Assembly: GCA_013397865.1 (NCBI GenBank)
Contig: VZTI01005559.1
Location: 502,280 to 566,279 of the forward strand
Reading direction: 5' to 3'
Length of the DNA stretch: 64,000 nucleotides
DNA from: Struthidea cinerea
Taxonomy: Eukaryota; Chordata; Aves; Passeriformes; Corcoracidae
This document shows, in pieces, positions 1-12,274 of this stretch. A model generated the notes under the pieces. That model was not told the origin of the DNA. It was given only the letters and a program-made list of their open reading frames with translations, and ran no database searches. Every line of letters starts with the position of its first letter. Position 1 is the first letter of the stretch. The position numbers and the translations under genes were made by a program.

Positions 1-831
1 ATGGAATGACAGACTAAATCATACAGTCCCAAGTGGAAAACACAGGCACTGTAGGCTAAAGACAGCAGGAAGGTAAGTGGACTGATGCGGCACCAGTCAT
101 CTTTAGTCCTTCTTTTGTGACTGAGGTACAGCTGGGCACAAGTGTCACAAGGAAGGTGATATTACCCAAAAGCTAAACAGGTTTGCAAAGGAGTAGAGAA
201 AAAATAATCACACGGCAGCTTCTCATGCGACAAAAGCAGCTGTGAAATTGCAATGGCTTGAACAGTGGAACAGCAACACATACTGAGAAATGAGGCTTCA
301 GTTTTCACTCAGTTTTAGATGAGGTTTTCCACAAATATTTTACACTTTTATAGAATGGTAGTACTTCCTTTTTCACTTAACACTGACCCATTCTCTTAGC
401 TGCTGAAAAGCTCGTTTTCCCCTGAATTACGCAGGGGTTCCAAGAACAAATTGAAAGCTCATGGACCTTGTTTTGTAAGTCAGTGAACTCTTGTCCTAGT
501 GGTGTAACTGATAAATCACACAGTTCACGTGTTTCTTTGTGTGTCTGCAACTCCCCTCTTATCTCCTTGAATATTTAACACGCGAGCACAGGTTAGGGAA
601 CAGTTTCCAGATAGATCTTGCTTCACATCAGAAGAAAAGGCAAGTGGAGCTTGCCTACCTGGGGTAGCCAGGTTAAAGAACTGAATTAACTTCAACAATA
701 AAATTAACAATAATGTCTGAAAAATCCATTCAATATTTTATAAAGAAAAGTTTATAAAGAGCTATAAAATAAACAACTGTAGCTTTGTTTTGCCCAGCTC
801 TGCAGGCAGGAAACTGGAAATATTATATTAC
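1..831 (-). other. ADSL: ADSL intron 2 (partial)
   Basis: Begins with the GTAATA donor at 831. No exon-like or repeat sequence recognised; ADSL exon 3 is not found here and should lie beyond the window edge. Confidence 0.85.
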
Positions 832-1035
832 CGTGTTATCCCCTACGTAGCAGGAAGTTGCTCCAAGGTGAATGATGGCTGCAGCTTTTGGACAACAGTG
901 GGCAAAGGTGTGCACGTGGGCCATCACATCGTGACGCAGCTTCTTCTCTTCCTCTGCTGCCATCTTGAAGTCAATGTTGTCCAGATGTTCTTCCATCTCC
1001 CGTATCTGCTCATCTGTGATAGGAAGCCCAAGTGA
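832..1035 (-). CDS. ADSL: ADSL exon 2
   Basis: 68 codons, SLGLPITDEQIREMEEHL through LRHDVMAHVHTF and GATSCYVGDNT. The acceptor is CCCTTGCAG and the donor CACG|GTAATA. It is nearly identical to human apart from conservative changes (HCCPKAAAII for HCCPKAAGII). Both borders are phase 0. Confidence 0.97.
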
Positions 1036-4000
1036 CTGCAAGGGGAAAAGAACTTTCATTGCTTTTTCTCTTTACCAACAAACTGAGACAGAAGCTGTTT
1101 AAATAATTTACTCCCATATGACATCTCCCAGAAGCGTGACAATTTGGTATAATCAAGCTGTAACAGCAAATGCTTTCATTCTAGGGCTCTCCAGCCTTTT
1201 CCAACAGGATAGGACAGTGTTCATTCTTAGATGTTCCTCTTGGGCTTCATACTTTCCTCAATCATATAACATTCCTGTGAAAACTACAAAAATTAAAACA
1301 CATGGGGAAAAGTGATATAAAAATAGTACAGTTTAAAATTATTTTAATGAAGTTTACCTTTTGGGTAAAGAAAAATCCAGCTACCATGTGACTAAATAGC
1401 TTGTGTCAGGAAAAACTATCTGGACCACAACTAGACCTACACAACTGTAAACAGGGGGCTTAGAACACATGGAAAGGTATATATGTTTTATATGTTTGTA
1501 CCTTTTCAAAAGTCCTGAAGTACCTCATCTCCGACTGAATATGAAACCTTGTGAAATCAATTACTTGATCTGGAAGAAGGAGATGAATGCTCCTAGTTCA
1601 TGTTCAAGACTAATTGCTAGAGCTTTTCAGCAAGCTGACTTCAAAGATATCCAACCACAAGATTATATATGGGTGTAATTCTTGCACAAACTAAGATGAG
1701 AAAAATGTCTTTTCCTGATGCTGAGAAATTAAAAGTCTCACAATGAACTTGGCATTACTGCATTTTCCAAATTAAACCTGTATTGTCCTGTGCATCAGTA
1801 ATGAGAAATCACCAACCAGGAGGTTTCCAGGATTCAAAGTATTTAAAAAACTGGTTCTGCTCAGAATCAAACTGGCTGAAAAAATGTTTTGCAGATGTGG
1901 AACCTGGAACTGAAGAACACAGCAGGTGAAGCAGATGTCCTGAAGGTCCTCATCAGATAATTATTACCCAAATTTATTCTGTTGCAAGCATATACATGAC
2001 CACGAGTGTCCAGCTAAATGAGGAAAAGCACCGGGCCCCAGACTGCTGCCTTTGAGGTGCACTGATACAGACTGTAACTCCCTAAAAGCACAGGCAGCTC
2101 AGCAGGCAATACACTCTTGTGCCAAGATTAAAATCTCGTGCCTTGCTCAGACATCTGTGATCCTTTGGGAAAAGCTGACCATGGTACACAGTCATATAGA
2201 CAGCAAAGAAATAACCCCCCAAAAAGGGATGACTTGACGTAGAGCACATGCAAGGTAGGGTAGTGCCAAGACAAATGATGCTCTCATCTGTCCACAAATG
2301 TGTGAGGCTTCTTCCCTACGAGCTTTCGCTGACATTGGCAGTACCTCGGAAAGAAAACAACCAAAACGTCCTTCAAACCCATATACCTAAGAAAACCAAG
2401 TAGGAAAACTACACGAGGGAGAACACAAGGTTTTCCCAAAGCACCACAGGTCAGTGAGGTCAGTGATGAGCTCTCTGGACTGTGCTTTTAGGGTGTCATT
2501 CCTCCAAGACTATCCCAACATTTTGATGTGCCACTCTAACAACTACGACTGTTCATAAAGGATGAGGCAGAGCAGGTGGATGACATAGCACAGCTCCCGC
2601 ACACAGAATGGAACACTGGGCTGCTCATCATATAAAGAACATATAACAGAAAAATATTGAAAATTGAATTGGACAGAAAAAACAGGTGGAGGGTTGCTAT
2701 AGAAAGAGAGAAAACATTTATATTTCACATGTGCAAAACATATTGTAAGTCAGTTTGATGCTGCAGGATATCAAAGCTACTTCTACGAGAAGGAAGAGCT
2801 CCAAGACACTTGTACTTAACTTTCAAATACAACTAAGTCAAGAGTTCAAGATAAAGAGTGTTAACAGAAGAATCATAATGCAAAGGAATTTATGCAAAAA
2901 AAAATAAACTAGAGTTTTGGGATGGGTATAAATTCAGCTCTTAACCCAAACTTTAAATACTGTCAGTTGGGAAAAAATAAGCTTTTCTTACTAATCACAC
3001 ACTTTGCTAAGCCTGCTCTTTCAAACTCCTGCTATTGCCTGCTGAAAGGAGCAAAACACTGTATAGACTTCTTGCCAAATTCAGCTTCTACTGAAATAAT
3101 TCTTCCATTCTTATCTCACATATTCCAAGTGGATCACTTGAAAATTTCACCTATTAAGTAGAGTGAATATTGAAGCCATCAGCCTGGCCCTGTACTTCAT
3201 CTAAAATTTCATCACTAAGTTGCATGTCTTCTCTATTACTACTCCCTGCAACTTTCAGAAAACCTATGATTAGATCTTCCTAGATCTGATTTATCAGAAG
3301 ACAAAAGTAAGTATTGCCCACAGTTCATCTGTTACTGTTTGGTTTTTAATGTATCTGAAAAGATACGCTATGTATCTTCAGTAAGAATGACTGAAGAAGC
3401 AACATATGAATGTCTTGGAAGTGAGGATACGTGCTGCAGTAAATTGCCATAGTTCATTTATTACCTGGTATTTGAATTGGTGCTCTTTTTCACAGAAATA
3501 TTATGCATCTTCTATAAGGAACCCAAAGAAACTGCTTGTATCTGTAACTAACTGATCACTGACAGAGATAACAGGTGTTGGAAGTAGCTGACTCTTCCTC
3601 CTTTAGTCCAGAGCTGACATTAGATTACAAACTGCTCTGGAATGAGAAGACAAGATAAAAATAGTAGTCTCCCTCTTCCCACTATGAACAGAGAGCTCAG
3701 GAAGTTGTAAGACCTGTCTCTACTTTCTGGGAACAAAACTCTGGGGCAGCAATGGGAGGCAGAGCAAGGGTCAAGAGATGAGGTAGCCCCAAGTTCAGGG
3801 CTTGAGAGTGGAAACCTAGAAATATCAAACTGGTTCTTTCAAGCAGATTGCTTTCTCCTATTGGGCAACTCATGTATTCTGTTCTTGACTAGAAGAAAAA
3901 GTGATGATTATCTGCTGGAATTGATATTACTATGTTTAAATTCCATGCTTCCAACATGCAAAGCTCCTCAAGCATGCATTCATGGTATTGGCACTTTCTG

Positions 4001-5522
4001 TGCTAGATGAGATTTGCAGCTTTCTCACTCCAGCATCTGAACTGTGACAAAACCAGGCATGTGGTACTTCAGAAGGTGACTCCTGTTTAGCACAGCTGTA
4101 TAATTACATCTTCAGCTTCTGGAACATCACATTCGGTCCAGCATATTATTGACAAAGCTGCTGTAGTGACATGATCCTTGCATGGAGAAGGAACATGGTA
4201 ATGACACTGCACTGCTTGCTCATTCTCCAGCATGGTGCTTCTCTGCCCTTGCACTCATAGTAACAGACAGACCTAGTGCTTGGATTTCTTCCTAACAATC
4301 CCAGGGCTTTGAAAACAGAAACTGGACTCTGTACAAAACAAACGGGCACCTACTGAGTCAGAAAGCTAAAGCCATTCTGTCAGAAAGTGGGGTGGTTTTG
4401 TGCCTGTTTTTTATTTGAGTTTTTTTTTTTGGAACACATTACAGCTTTTTCACTGTCAAAAACCTGGTAAGAGTCACAAGGAATCAAGTTAGTGCATCTT
4501 AAAACTGTGTCTCACCTAAGATGTAATAATGGCTGTACATGTATCCCTAATTAGGACCAGAGTCAAAGTCAGAAGGTTTATCTTAAACTACACATTAAGA
4601 AAGTTAACTTCATATACTCTACTAGCACAACAGCTTGTGATCATATGGACATGCTCTCACTTGCTGCTTCCTAATAGTTGAATTAATAATACACGATAGC
4701 CAATCTTTTGTGGTATTATTTTTTTGTGGCACTCAGCCTACCAGAAACATCACAGCTACTTCCAAGGTAAATGTTCTGCTCACTTTCGCCAAAAGTAAAC
4801 TTATTTCGGAAAAAAGGGCTATCTAAAAACAACTGGCTGCAGATGCAGGGGGTGGTCCGGTTGGCACGGATTGACAGCCATCCGATTGAACGGGACAGTG
4901 GACCTCATCCGTCACACCTCCTGGAAAGCAAACAGCCGAGCGCTTGGGAAGGACACCGACGTTTGCTCAAAGGCAACCCCTCACCAAAGATTGCTTAGCA
5001 GAGCTTTTACAAAACCAATTTTACAGTGCAGGCAAAAGTGCAAGGGGAGGGTACGAGGGGAGAAGAGGTGATTTGCTGAGGGGCGACAGGTACACGGAGG
5101 ATTGTGTACAGAAGGTTGGGTAACCCTGAACTCGCACACCCCCCATCCCCCGCGCCCCTTTCCTCCCTGGAATACGCCAAGGAGCGCCTAGAAAGTTGCT
5201 CTGGTCGGTTTCCCGAGGGTAGCTCCGTGAAGGTACGGCCGATTCCCGCCAGTTCCCGGGCTCTCTTTCGCCAGAGCCCTTAAGGGAATCGGGACGTGAA
5301 GACGCCCCGGCACCACGCTCCCCCCGCCCCGGGCCGCTCTGCCCTCAGCGCCCGTCCCACCGTTACCTTCTCAGCCTGGGCGAGGTAGAGCCAGAGGCGG
5401 CGCCAGGTGCCGAACTTCTTCCTCTCGCTGAAGTTGTAGGCCATCTCGGCGCTGGCGTACCGCGACACCAGCGGGGAGCGGTACCGCGCCATCACGTCCT
5501 CCTCCTCTCCGGGGGCCGCCAT
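832..5522 (-). CDS. ADSL: ADSL (adenylosuccinate lyase), 5' part, exons 1-2 of a larger gene
   Basis: ADSL catalyses two fumarate-releasing steps of purine synthesis: SAICAR to AICAR and adenylosuccinate to AMP, as a cytosolic homotetramer. The window holds residues 1-120, joined across a 4331-base intron. The rest, including the catalytic His and the signature loop, lies beyond position 1. RHD (residues 86-88) and TS (112-113) match substrate-binding positions recorded for the human enzyme (about 85-87 and 111-112, recalled). The bird N terminus MAAPGEEEDVMARYRSPLVS differs from human before RYRSP, and is otherwise closely similar. Confidence 0.97.
1036..5366 (-). other. ADSL: ADSL intron 1
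   Basis: 4331 bases, mostly AT-rich unique sequence. The first 300 bases after exon 1 (about 5060-5366) belong to the CpG island. I recognise no repeat or RNA gene. Short ORFs here look random. Confidence 0.85.
5367..5522 (-). CDS. ADSL: ADSL exon 1 coding part
   Basis: 52 codons from MAAPGEEEDV to YLAQAEK. ATG lies in a good Kozak context (GCTGCCATGG) and is chosen because it gives the same MAA start and nearly the same spacing to YRSPL-SRYAS as human. A second in-frame ATG ten codons on (VMARY) is less likely. The donor is GAAG|GTAACG. The exon is within a CpG-rich island. Confidence 0.95.
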
Positions 5523-5629
5523 GGCAGCGGCGGCAGTAGCGGCGCAGGGCAGTCACAGGCAGCGCGCGCGGCCCGCGGACGGCGCGGGAAAAGGGCGGGC
5601 AGAGGCCCCGCCCCGTCGCCCTCAGCGGG

Positions 5630-5669
5630 NNNNNNNNNNNNNNNNNNNNNNNNNNNNNNNNNNNNNNNN
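5630..5669. other. Assembly gap (40 N)
   Basis: Run of N between the ADSL promoter and the TNRC6B 3' end. The GC-rich flank suggests sequencing dropout; the true length is unknown. Confidence 0.99.
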
Positions 5670-5685
5670 TTAGCAGCCAAACACA

Positions 5686-5691
5686 TTTATT
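5686..5691 (-). terminator. TNRC6B: Distal poly(A) signal AATAAA of TNRC6B
   Basis: AATAAATGTGTTTGG on the minus strand, preceded by an A run. Cleavage would fall near or inside the assembly gap. It is the last canonical hexamer before the ADSL CpG-rich region. Confidence 0.6.
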
Positions 5692-6213
5692 AGTCTTTTT
5701 TTTTTTTTTTCCAGGAACCCAAAAATAGTTTGTAGTTATAATGTAAGCAACTGAGTTGCACATAATACAATCATATCTTTCAAAAAAGGAAAAAAATAAA
5801 AACGAAAAAAAGCTGTTTAAAAGCCCCCCCCAAAAAAACCAAACCTTCAGAAAACTTATATAAGTATTACACCACCTCTCAGTTTCAATGAAATGACGAC
5901 GACTTAATTCCTTATTACTCTTAACTTGTCACACTCCAATAAAACATCACCCTTTTGTTTGTTTTTTTTTCTTTTTTTTTTCCTTTTTTTTTTTTTTCTA
6001 AATCCAGCATGAGAAATACAGTACCTGCTATGGCAAAAATACACATAAAATGCAACATTTCAGCTTATTTGTACATTAGTAGAGTTTAAACATTTTATTG
6101 GTTTTTTTTTCTTTTTAAGTGAACCAGTGATCTTAAGTACCACTATACTAAAAGTAAAATAAAAATATAGAAAAGGAGGAAAAGGGGGCAGCCAGCCTTA
6201 CAAGAGCACCTTC

Positions 6214-6221
6214 TAAAGTGC
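6214..6221 (-). promoter_or_regulatory. miR-17/20/93 family seed match (8mer)
   Basis: GCACTTTA on the transcript strand near the distal end of the 3' UTR. A sequence match only. Confidence 0.3.
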
Positions 6222-6843
6222 TGAGTTTCTGTGTCCATGGAAAACCCTTAGGAAGTTCAAACATTTCTGAGAATATGGGATGGAAATTAAGATGAAACCT
6301 GGATATGCAAGACATTGTGTCATCTCCTCTACATTCTCCCCATTTGTCCTGTAGTTTTCTTTACTGCACACTCTAGAAGGAGGGGAGAAACCAGAACTAC
6401 GGTAAGAGTTTAGTAAAGGAAGCCATTTCAAGTATAAGAAAAAAAATAAACACTTACAGGTAACTTGCAAATAGCATCAATACACACACAGCCACTATTT
6501 TTATTATTACAATGTCTGCTTCTGGGGGACAGTGTTTCAGGCAAGAGGACTTTAGCTGTACCTTCCTGTTACCTATTTATGTGCAAAGTAGAAAAGCTGC
6601 CTTTTCTAATCCAGCCATATTGGACATCATTGATTTTCTATTCAGCCACCTCATCCCTCCATTCCATAAGGAGGGAAGAAGGTGGCATTATTCTACCAAG
6701 AAGACCAGATGAAATCAATCTTTCTCCATTCCTCTTCCAGACACACCCATCTCCCATTACTTGTTTGCAATGAAGAGAAACTTGCCAAACTCCTGATGCC
6801 CACCAGTAGCCAGTTTCCTGAACAGGTAGAAGGCATTTACCTT

Positions 6844-6851
6844 TGTAAACA
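6844..6851 (-). promoter_or_regulatory. miR-30 family seed match (8mer)
   Basis: TGTTTACA on the transcript strand. A weaker match (7mer, TGTTTAC) lies at 7060-7066 and another 8mer at 16040-16047. Confidence 0.35.
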
Positions 6852-8254
6852 TAATCCCTTATGTTTGTGGAACTCAAAGCAGCATTTCACACCTCCAGCC
6901 AAGCAATGGAGATGAAAATAGATCAGAACGCTCCCCTGTCACTGCTTTTCCTCCTCCCCTTTCCTCTTCCGCACTCAGAAAGATTACATTTGGTTACTTT
7001 TGTTAGAAGGTGGGGGTTTTTTTGGTTCTTTGAGGAAAATACTTAGCATTTAGTTCAAAGTAAACATTACAGAATTACCATCATCAGTTATACTGCTGTT
7101 TGTTCTGCTTTCCAGATGAGAAAGAAAAAGCACTGTGCATCAGATGTTCTGCAGGCTTTAGAGCAGATGCGGCAGAAAACCAAGATACCTATGTGTGTAA
7201 ATCCCACAGGCGCACATGCATCACTTCAGCTTCTTTCTCTGCAGAATCACTGTATACACTTCACCTTGATTACTGGAAGAGACGGAGAGGGTGGCATAGG
7301 GCAACAGTGGAGAGATGTTCCTAAGGCCACGGGGAGCAATGCAGGACAGAGAGGACCAGGGAGTGTCAGTCAGAAAGGTTTCAGGTCCAGAAACCATATT
7401 CTTGATATTTCAAACGCCAAATTCCAAGAGGCATGGGCTCATATGCACATCCCTGAGACGCACATCCAAGAAAGACGAAACAGCGACCATGTGATTGAGA
7501 GGGGAGAAAGTAGCAGAGGTTCCCTGACAGCTGTGGGATTTACCCATTGAAGACCTCTTCCCCCACCACCCTCCCAGAGACATTCTGGGAGAGCTGTAAG
7601 GCATATACACAAGCAGCATCTACTATCATTCTCTCTGTTCCTACGTTCTATTGGCAGGTGATGGCTTCTGTATATTGTGGACAAGAAGAGACACTGCATT
7701 TGAAGTGTGACCAGTAACACACTGAAATTAACTCAGGGAAGGACATAGGAAGCTACTCTGCCCTTTATCCCTGGAGCAGCAGCATAAAGTGGCCAGGTTC
7801 TTCATCTTACAGTCCCCTCTCTGGAACTACACACCACCACCTCCCCTTCCTGATGGCAGGAAAAGATGTGTCTACTTGAAAGATGACATTACCAAAACCG
7901 CCGTTTAACAGCAGGGAGAAGTACACAAACTTATTCTGATTTGGTGGTCTGGTGAAAGAAGCAGCAAGCTCAAAGTACTTCAATTTTGAAGCTTATCTAA
8001 AAGTACTGGAGATACGTGACCTGTAGCAACACTGGCATAACTATATAAAGAGAAGAAGGAGGAAACAGGCATAAGGACTGAGGAGTATGAGTAACTGAAT
8101 CTCTATCAACTTCTATTATTTAGGATCTGAGTGTCTGATGGCTTCAATAATTAAAAAAAAAAAAAAAAAAGGGTTATCTCCCTCCACACAAGCAAACAAT
8201 GTAAAAAGAACTAGCGATCTTGCTGTGAAAACCTCTTAATACTTCTATCATGCT

Positions 8255-8462
8255 TTTTTCTTTAAAGCACTTGACAAACATTACTAGTTGATCCTCACAA
8301 AACCCCTGTGAGGTAGGTAAGTATTATTAACAACCCCGCTTTACAGGTGAAAAAACAAAGGCAAAGTAGTTAAATGACTTGCCCAAGGCAAGGGAAGAAT
8401 AATGGCCAATGTTAAAATTCAGGAGTTTCAGGCTTCCGGACCTGTGCTCAAAACCACTAGTT
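8255..8462 (+). repeat. MIR (CORE-SINE) relic
   Basis: Recognised from GATCCTCACAAAACCCCTGT, GAGGTAGGTAAGTATTATTA, TTTACAGGTGAAAAAACAAAG, ACTTGCCCAAGG and the later ACCTGTGCTC/AACCACTA part, in MIR consensus order. It is diverged, as expected for an ancient amniote SINE. It lies antisense within the TNRC6B 3' UTR. Confidence 0.85.
8309..8316 (-). promoter_or_regulatory. let-7 seed match (8mer) in TNRC6B 3' UTR
   Basis: CTACCTCA on the transcript strand, a full let-7 8mer, lying in the conserved CORE part of the MIR relic. Function is not shown. Confidence 0.4.
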
Positions 8463-11400
8463 CAAATATCTTTTTACAAAGGAGATAACAGATTGAAATA
8501 AAAGCCCATTGAGTGTAGAAGAAAAGCTAAGATTTAAAAGGTTACATCACAAGGGGAAATGTACCACGAGGTATTTTTGTGAATGAGTTTAAGCTTCTGA
8601 TTTTTCTTTTTTTTCCTTTCTTTTTTTTTTTTAAAGGCATTCTGACAGAGTGGAACCCTGATAAGATCACATCTGCAAGGCAGGCACAGATGCGAGAGTG
8701 ATCATCAAGTCTATTACTTATTACAGTACTGTGAATGTCAACAAAAATAAAATTGCTGCATGAAAACACTGAATACAGGCAGGATCATCTCTCAGTTTAT
8801 GATATTACATCTAAGATAATGCCAAGGATAATGCAGGTACCATGGTTCACCATGGACAAAAGAAAAAGTCAAGTCAAAAGGTCCCTATTATAATGACAGA
8901 GAGAGCAGTGAGATCCGCATTTTTCCGAGGAGACTCTTCCTGGAAGCTCAGCAAACTTCAAGGAATGCACATAATTCACAATGATTGCATTTTGGAGATG
9001 TGGGGAAGTAAATCCTTTTTAATGACCATTACGATACCACCTTATAGTAAAAATAGGATAGTTTCTTTTAAATAGAGAGGACCTGGCCTACATATCAGTC
9101 TACTTTCCCTAAAATTTCACACACTGTCAAAATTAGTGCTAAGTCACTGGCAGCAACACCAGACAACAAAACACCGGTAGCTGCTGATGTTGAAAAAACA
9201 CAGTCCTCGTAGTTGGGCTTTGATCAGCACTACAAAGTAAGTACCATCTCCACCATCTTGCCCACAGCTGCACTGTCACTGTATGAACTGTGCCAGAAAC
9301 AGCAGCAAAGAAAATTTTAGGCATAAGGAAGTGTAGATATCAAGGCCAAGCCATGTTTCAATTCTCCTGGAAGAGCACAAGGACTGCTGAAATGGAAAAC
9401 AAGTAGTAAATCCAAAAAGACCAGTGCCTGTGGCAGTGAGTTTCCTGAGCTTAACAAGGGCCAGAGCATAGGAGGTGGTAGATATTCCCCAGATAGACCT
9501 GGTGTCCCAATCACCCTTTTGGCCCTGGGTTAACACTGTGTGGCTGAATAAATTGCCCTGTGCAAGGCTGAGAGCTGATTTTGTTTTGCAGCCAACATTA
9601 GTTACTCAAATCTCTGCTCAGTTATCTATTGGCCAGCTTCTGAGGAAAGAAAGGTTCTTATCAGTTCCTTCTTAATTCAAAGTTATCACTTCCCCACTTC
9701 CCCAAACTATAATGGATATACCATGGACACAGAAACTCCTGAACAGTTTAGCTAAGTATCTTTGTCCCCTACACCCCCTTCGCAGAATGCATAGTTTACA
9801 ATTCACTTACAAAATAAAGAAGCAATGCTGACCACATATGGGACCTTTTTTTTTTTTTGAAAAAAGAACAAACAACCTCTTCTTAAGTTCAGTATCAAAA
9901 TTCACATTTGCATAATAATACATTTCAAGGCCATTAGAGAGGAATGAGAGCGAAGCAAAGAGAACTGCAGAGTCTCTCCTCTCTTTGTCTTCCTGAATAG
10001 AGCTGAGGGATCCCACTGGAGTTTCTTTTCAGGGTGGGAATTACAAAGCGCTACAACAACAGCTCTTGATCTTGTACACCTCATGTTTTGGGTGGGACGA
10101 AGAGGTGAATTATTAGGAAAAAAAAAAGAAATGGAAGGAGACACTGCAGATTCCCATGTTTAGCTACAAACAGCTTCAAAGAAACAAAAAATTACTTCAG
10201 ATTTTTTTCCTTTTAAACACTTCTATCTCACCATTTCAAAAACTCTTTTTTTTTTTCTTCTTGTGTCATACCCTGTTCATTTAAATGGCAACGTTAAGTG
10301 TGCTGGAAGTTGAAGGGTTGAAAAAAAAATAAATTCCTGTTTCGCTTATCAGGACATGGGCAGAGAGGGTAAAAGTGTGCCTGCACCCACTATTTAACAG
10401 AAGCTACAAAACATCATCTTCTCTACATGTATAAATTTGTCTCAAACATCACTGTGTTTCAATTCTCCAGTGCTTACAAAAAACCAAAGCCACACGCACT
10501 CACACTCATGCACACAAAGAGAAGCCACATAATACATATACAAACTCAACCTGCAACAGCAGACTAGCCTAAAACTATCAACAGCTTCTGTGCATCACAT
10601 GACATCCCTTCGCACCCCCCCCCCAATCTCTACCACATATGAATACGTATTGTGCAGTGTAGAGACCAGCCAATGATGCTGCTTGTCAAAAGGGACCAGT
10701 GGGCTGCAATCTCCATGTCTAACCTCTTGAAAGAATAAATTGATCACTGCCTCCCCTCCAGCCCAAGTGGTCTCCTCAGTTAGACAGTCACTATACTCAC
10801 AAAGGCACATTCATAAATACCACATTTAACTTACTGCTTGTAAAAACATAGGAGGAAACGTTAAGCGCTTATACCCCAACCCATTCCTACTGACCCAGCA
10901 AGAAGTATCACAATAACGTATCACTTGGTGAGACCTTACTCCACCTTCAGAAGGTACATATTAAAGAAGTCTTCCAACACCTCTTTTAATTTTTTTTTTT
11001 TGCATAAATGAATGCTTTTTTTGTTTGTTTTTGGCTTACATATTTTGGAATACAGCACACTCACTATAAAGCTCTGTTGTAAGGCTACCCCCTAAAGTAA
11101 GGCTGTTCTACCTTGGCTTGCATTTTCACTTCATTTTGCTTCTTCTCCACACGTCCCCAAAACAAAACAAAAAAACCCACACAGCGCCTTATATAGAAAG
11201 GGTAAGCCATATCTGGCAGGGAGAGGGAGGGGAAAGAAAGCACATAATATCATAACCATGTTACTAAAATAGCTATTCTAAGAAGCTGTGCAACCCGCTC
11301 AACAGTAAATGATGAAGAAAATGATCACTTGTGGTTGGTTGTGTTTCATCTGAAACAGAAGGAGCTTCCACTTTGTCTCAATTAATAAAAACAAACATTA

Positions 11401-12266
11401 AAAAAATGAGGAAGTTAGTTCTGTGAATGTAACAACACACACCAATAGCCAAGAAGGGGCATTTAGTGCTCGAGGAAACATTTCTTGCCGAACACGGCCT
11501 CCTTGTATTGCGCACTCATGCAAAATTCTCCAGTCTCGTCCCCTCTGCCCACCACAGTCAAGAATGTTTGCTGCTAAAATACTTAAATACTTAATGCTGG
11601 CTGGCACAATGCATTCTTCCCTTTTTTTGTTCTTGTTCTTTTTCCCTGGAGTGCTCTGCATTACTTTACAGAAAGGCTGTCAGAGTCAAGTCAAAAAACT
11701 CCCTTTCTCACTACAAAGTTTATAGGAACCCTAACACTGCTGAATGTCACCAGTCCCAACTATCACACATACAGGGCAAAAATGGCTCTTTTGCAGAGGG
11801 CACTTGATTTGCTAGAAGCTTGCTAGGACTCTGGGAGATTTCTAGAGAAAAGCTTTCCTGCATAGCTCAATGACAAGCAATGCGCAGGCAAACTGTGGAT
11901 GCAAACAGATGCTGTCTGTTGCATGCTACAGATGAAACTGCATCTATCGTGGCCTGACAAGTTTTAAAAGTAGGCTCCAACCCACCAGGAGCTGTGCTGC
12001 TTTTTGTAGCACAGATGAAACCATAAATCACTTTTCATACAAAGGATCAGAAGCTATAGTTACTACATCACAAAGTTTAAAGTCACAAAACACCACAAAA
12101 TAGAGAGCTATAATTTTAAACAGGACCCTGACTCAATTTTAACAGCAATGTAGACAGACCCTTAAAATCTACTGTAGGCAAAGCTCTGCTTGGTGAGTCA
12201 CTACAAAATGGACCTGTTTCCTAATATCTACTGCAAGGGAACTTTGGTAAAATTCAGCAACACTGG

Positions 12267-12274
12267 TATTTACA
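12267..12274 (-). promoter_or_regulatory. Pumilio-type element
   Basis: TGTAAATA on the transcript strand fits the UGUANAUA consensus. One such site in 13 kb is not beyond chance. Confidence 0.25.

Larger units (their letters stand above)
5060..5685 (-). promoter_or_regulatory. ADSL: ADSL CpG-rich promoter region, with assembly gap
   Basis: Base composition turns strongly GC- and CpG-rich here, unlike the AT-rich surroundings. GC boxes (CCCGCC/GGGCGG type) occur at about 5592-5598 and 5606-5613, and a GCGCGCGCGG run near 5560. No TATA box is seen. The first intron side of the island reaches about 5060. I infer a housekeeping-type dispersed-start promoter for ADSL; the start site itself is not defined and may be within or next to the gap. 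Confidence 0.65.

Noticed and set aside
7116..7550. 144-codon plus-strand ORF
   Set aside because: Antisense to the UTR and without recognisable protein features; chance length is plausible.
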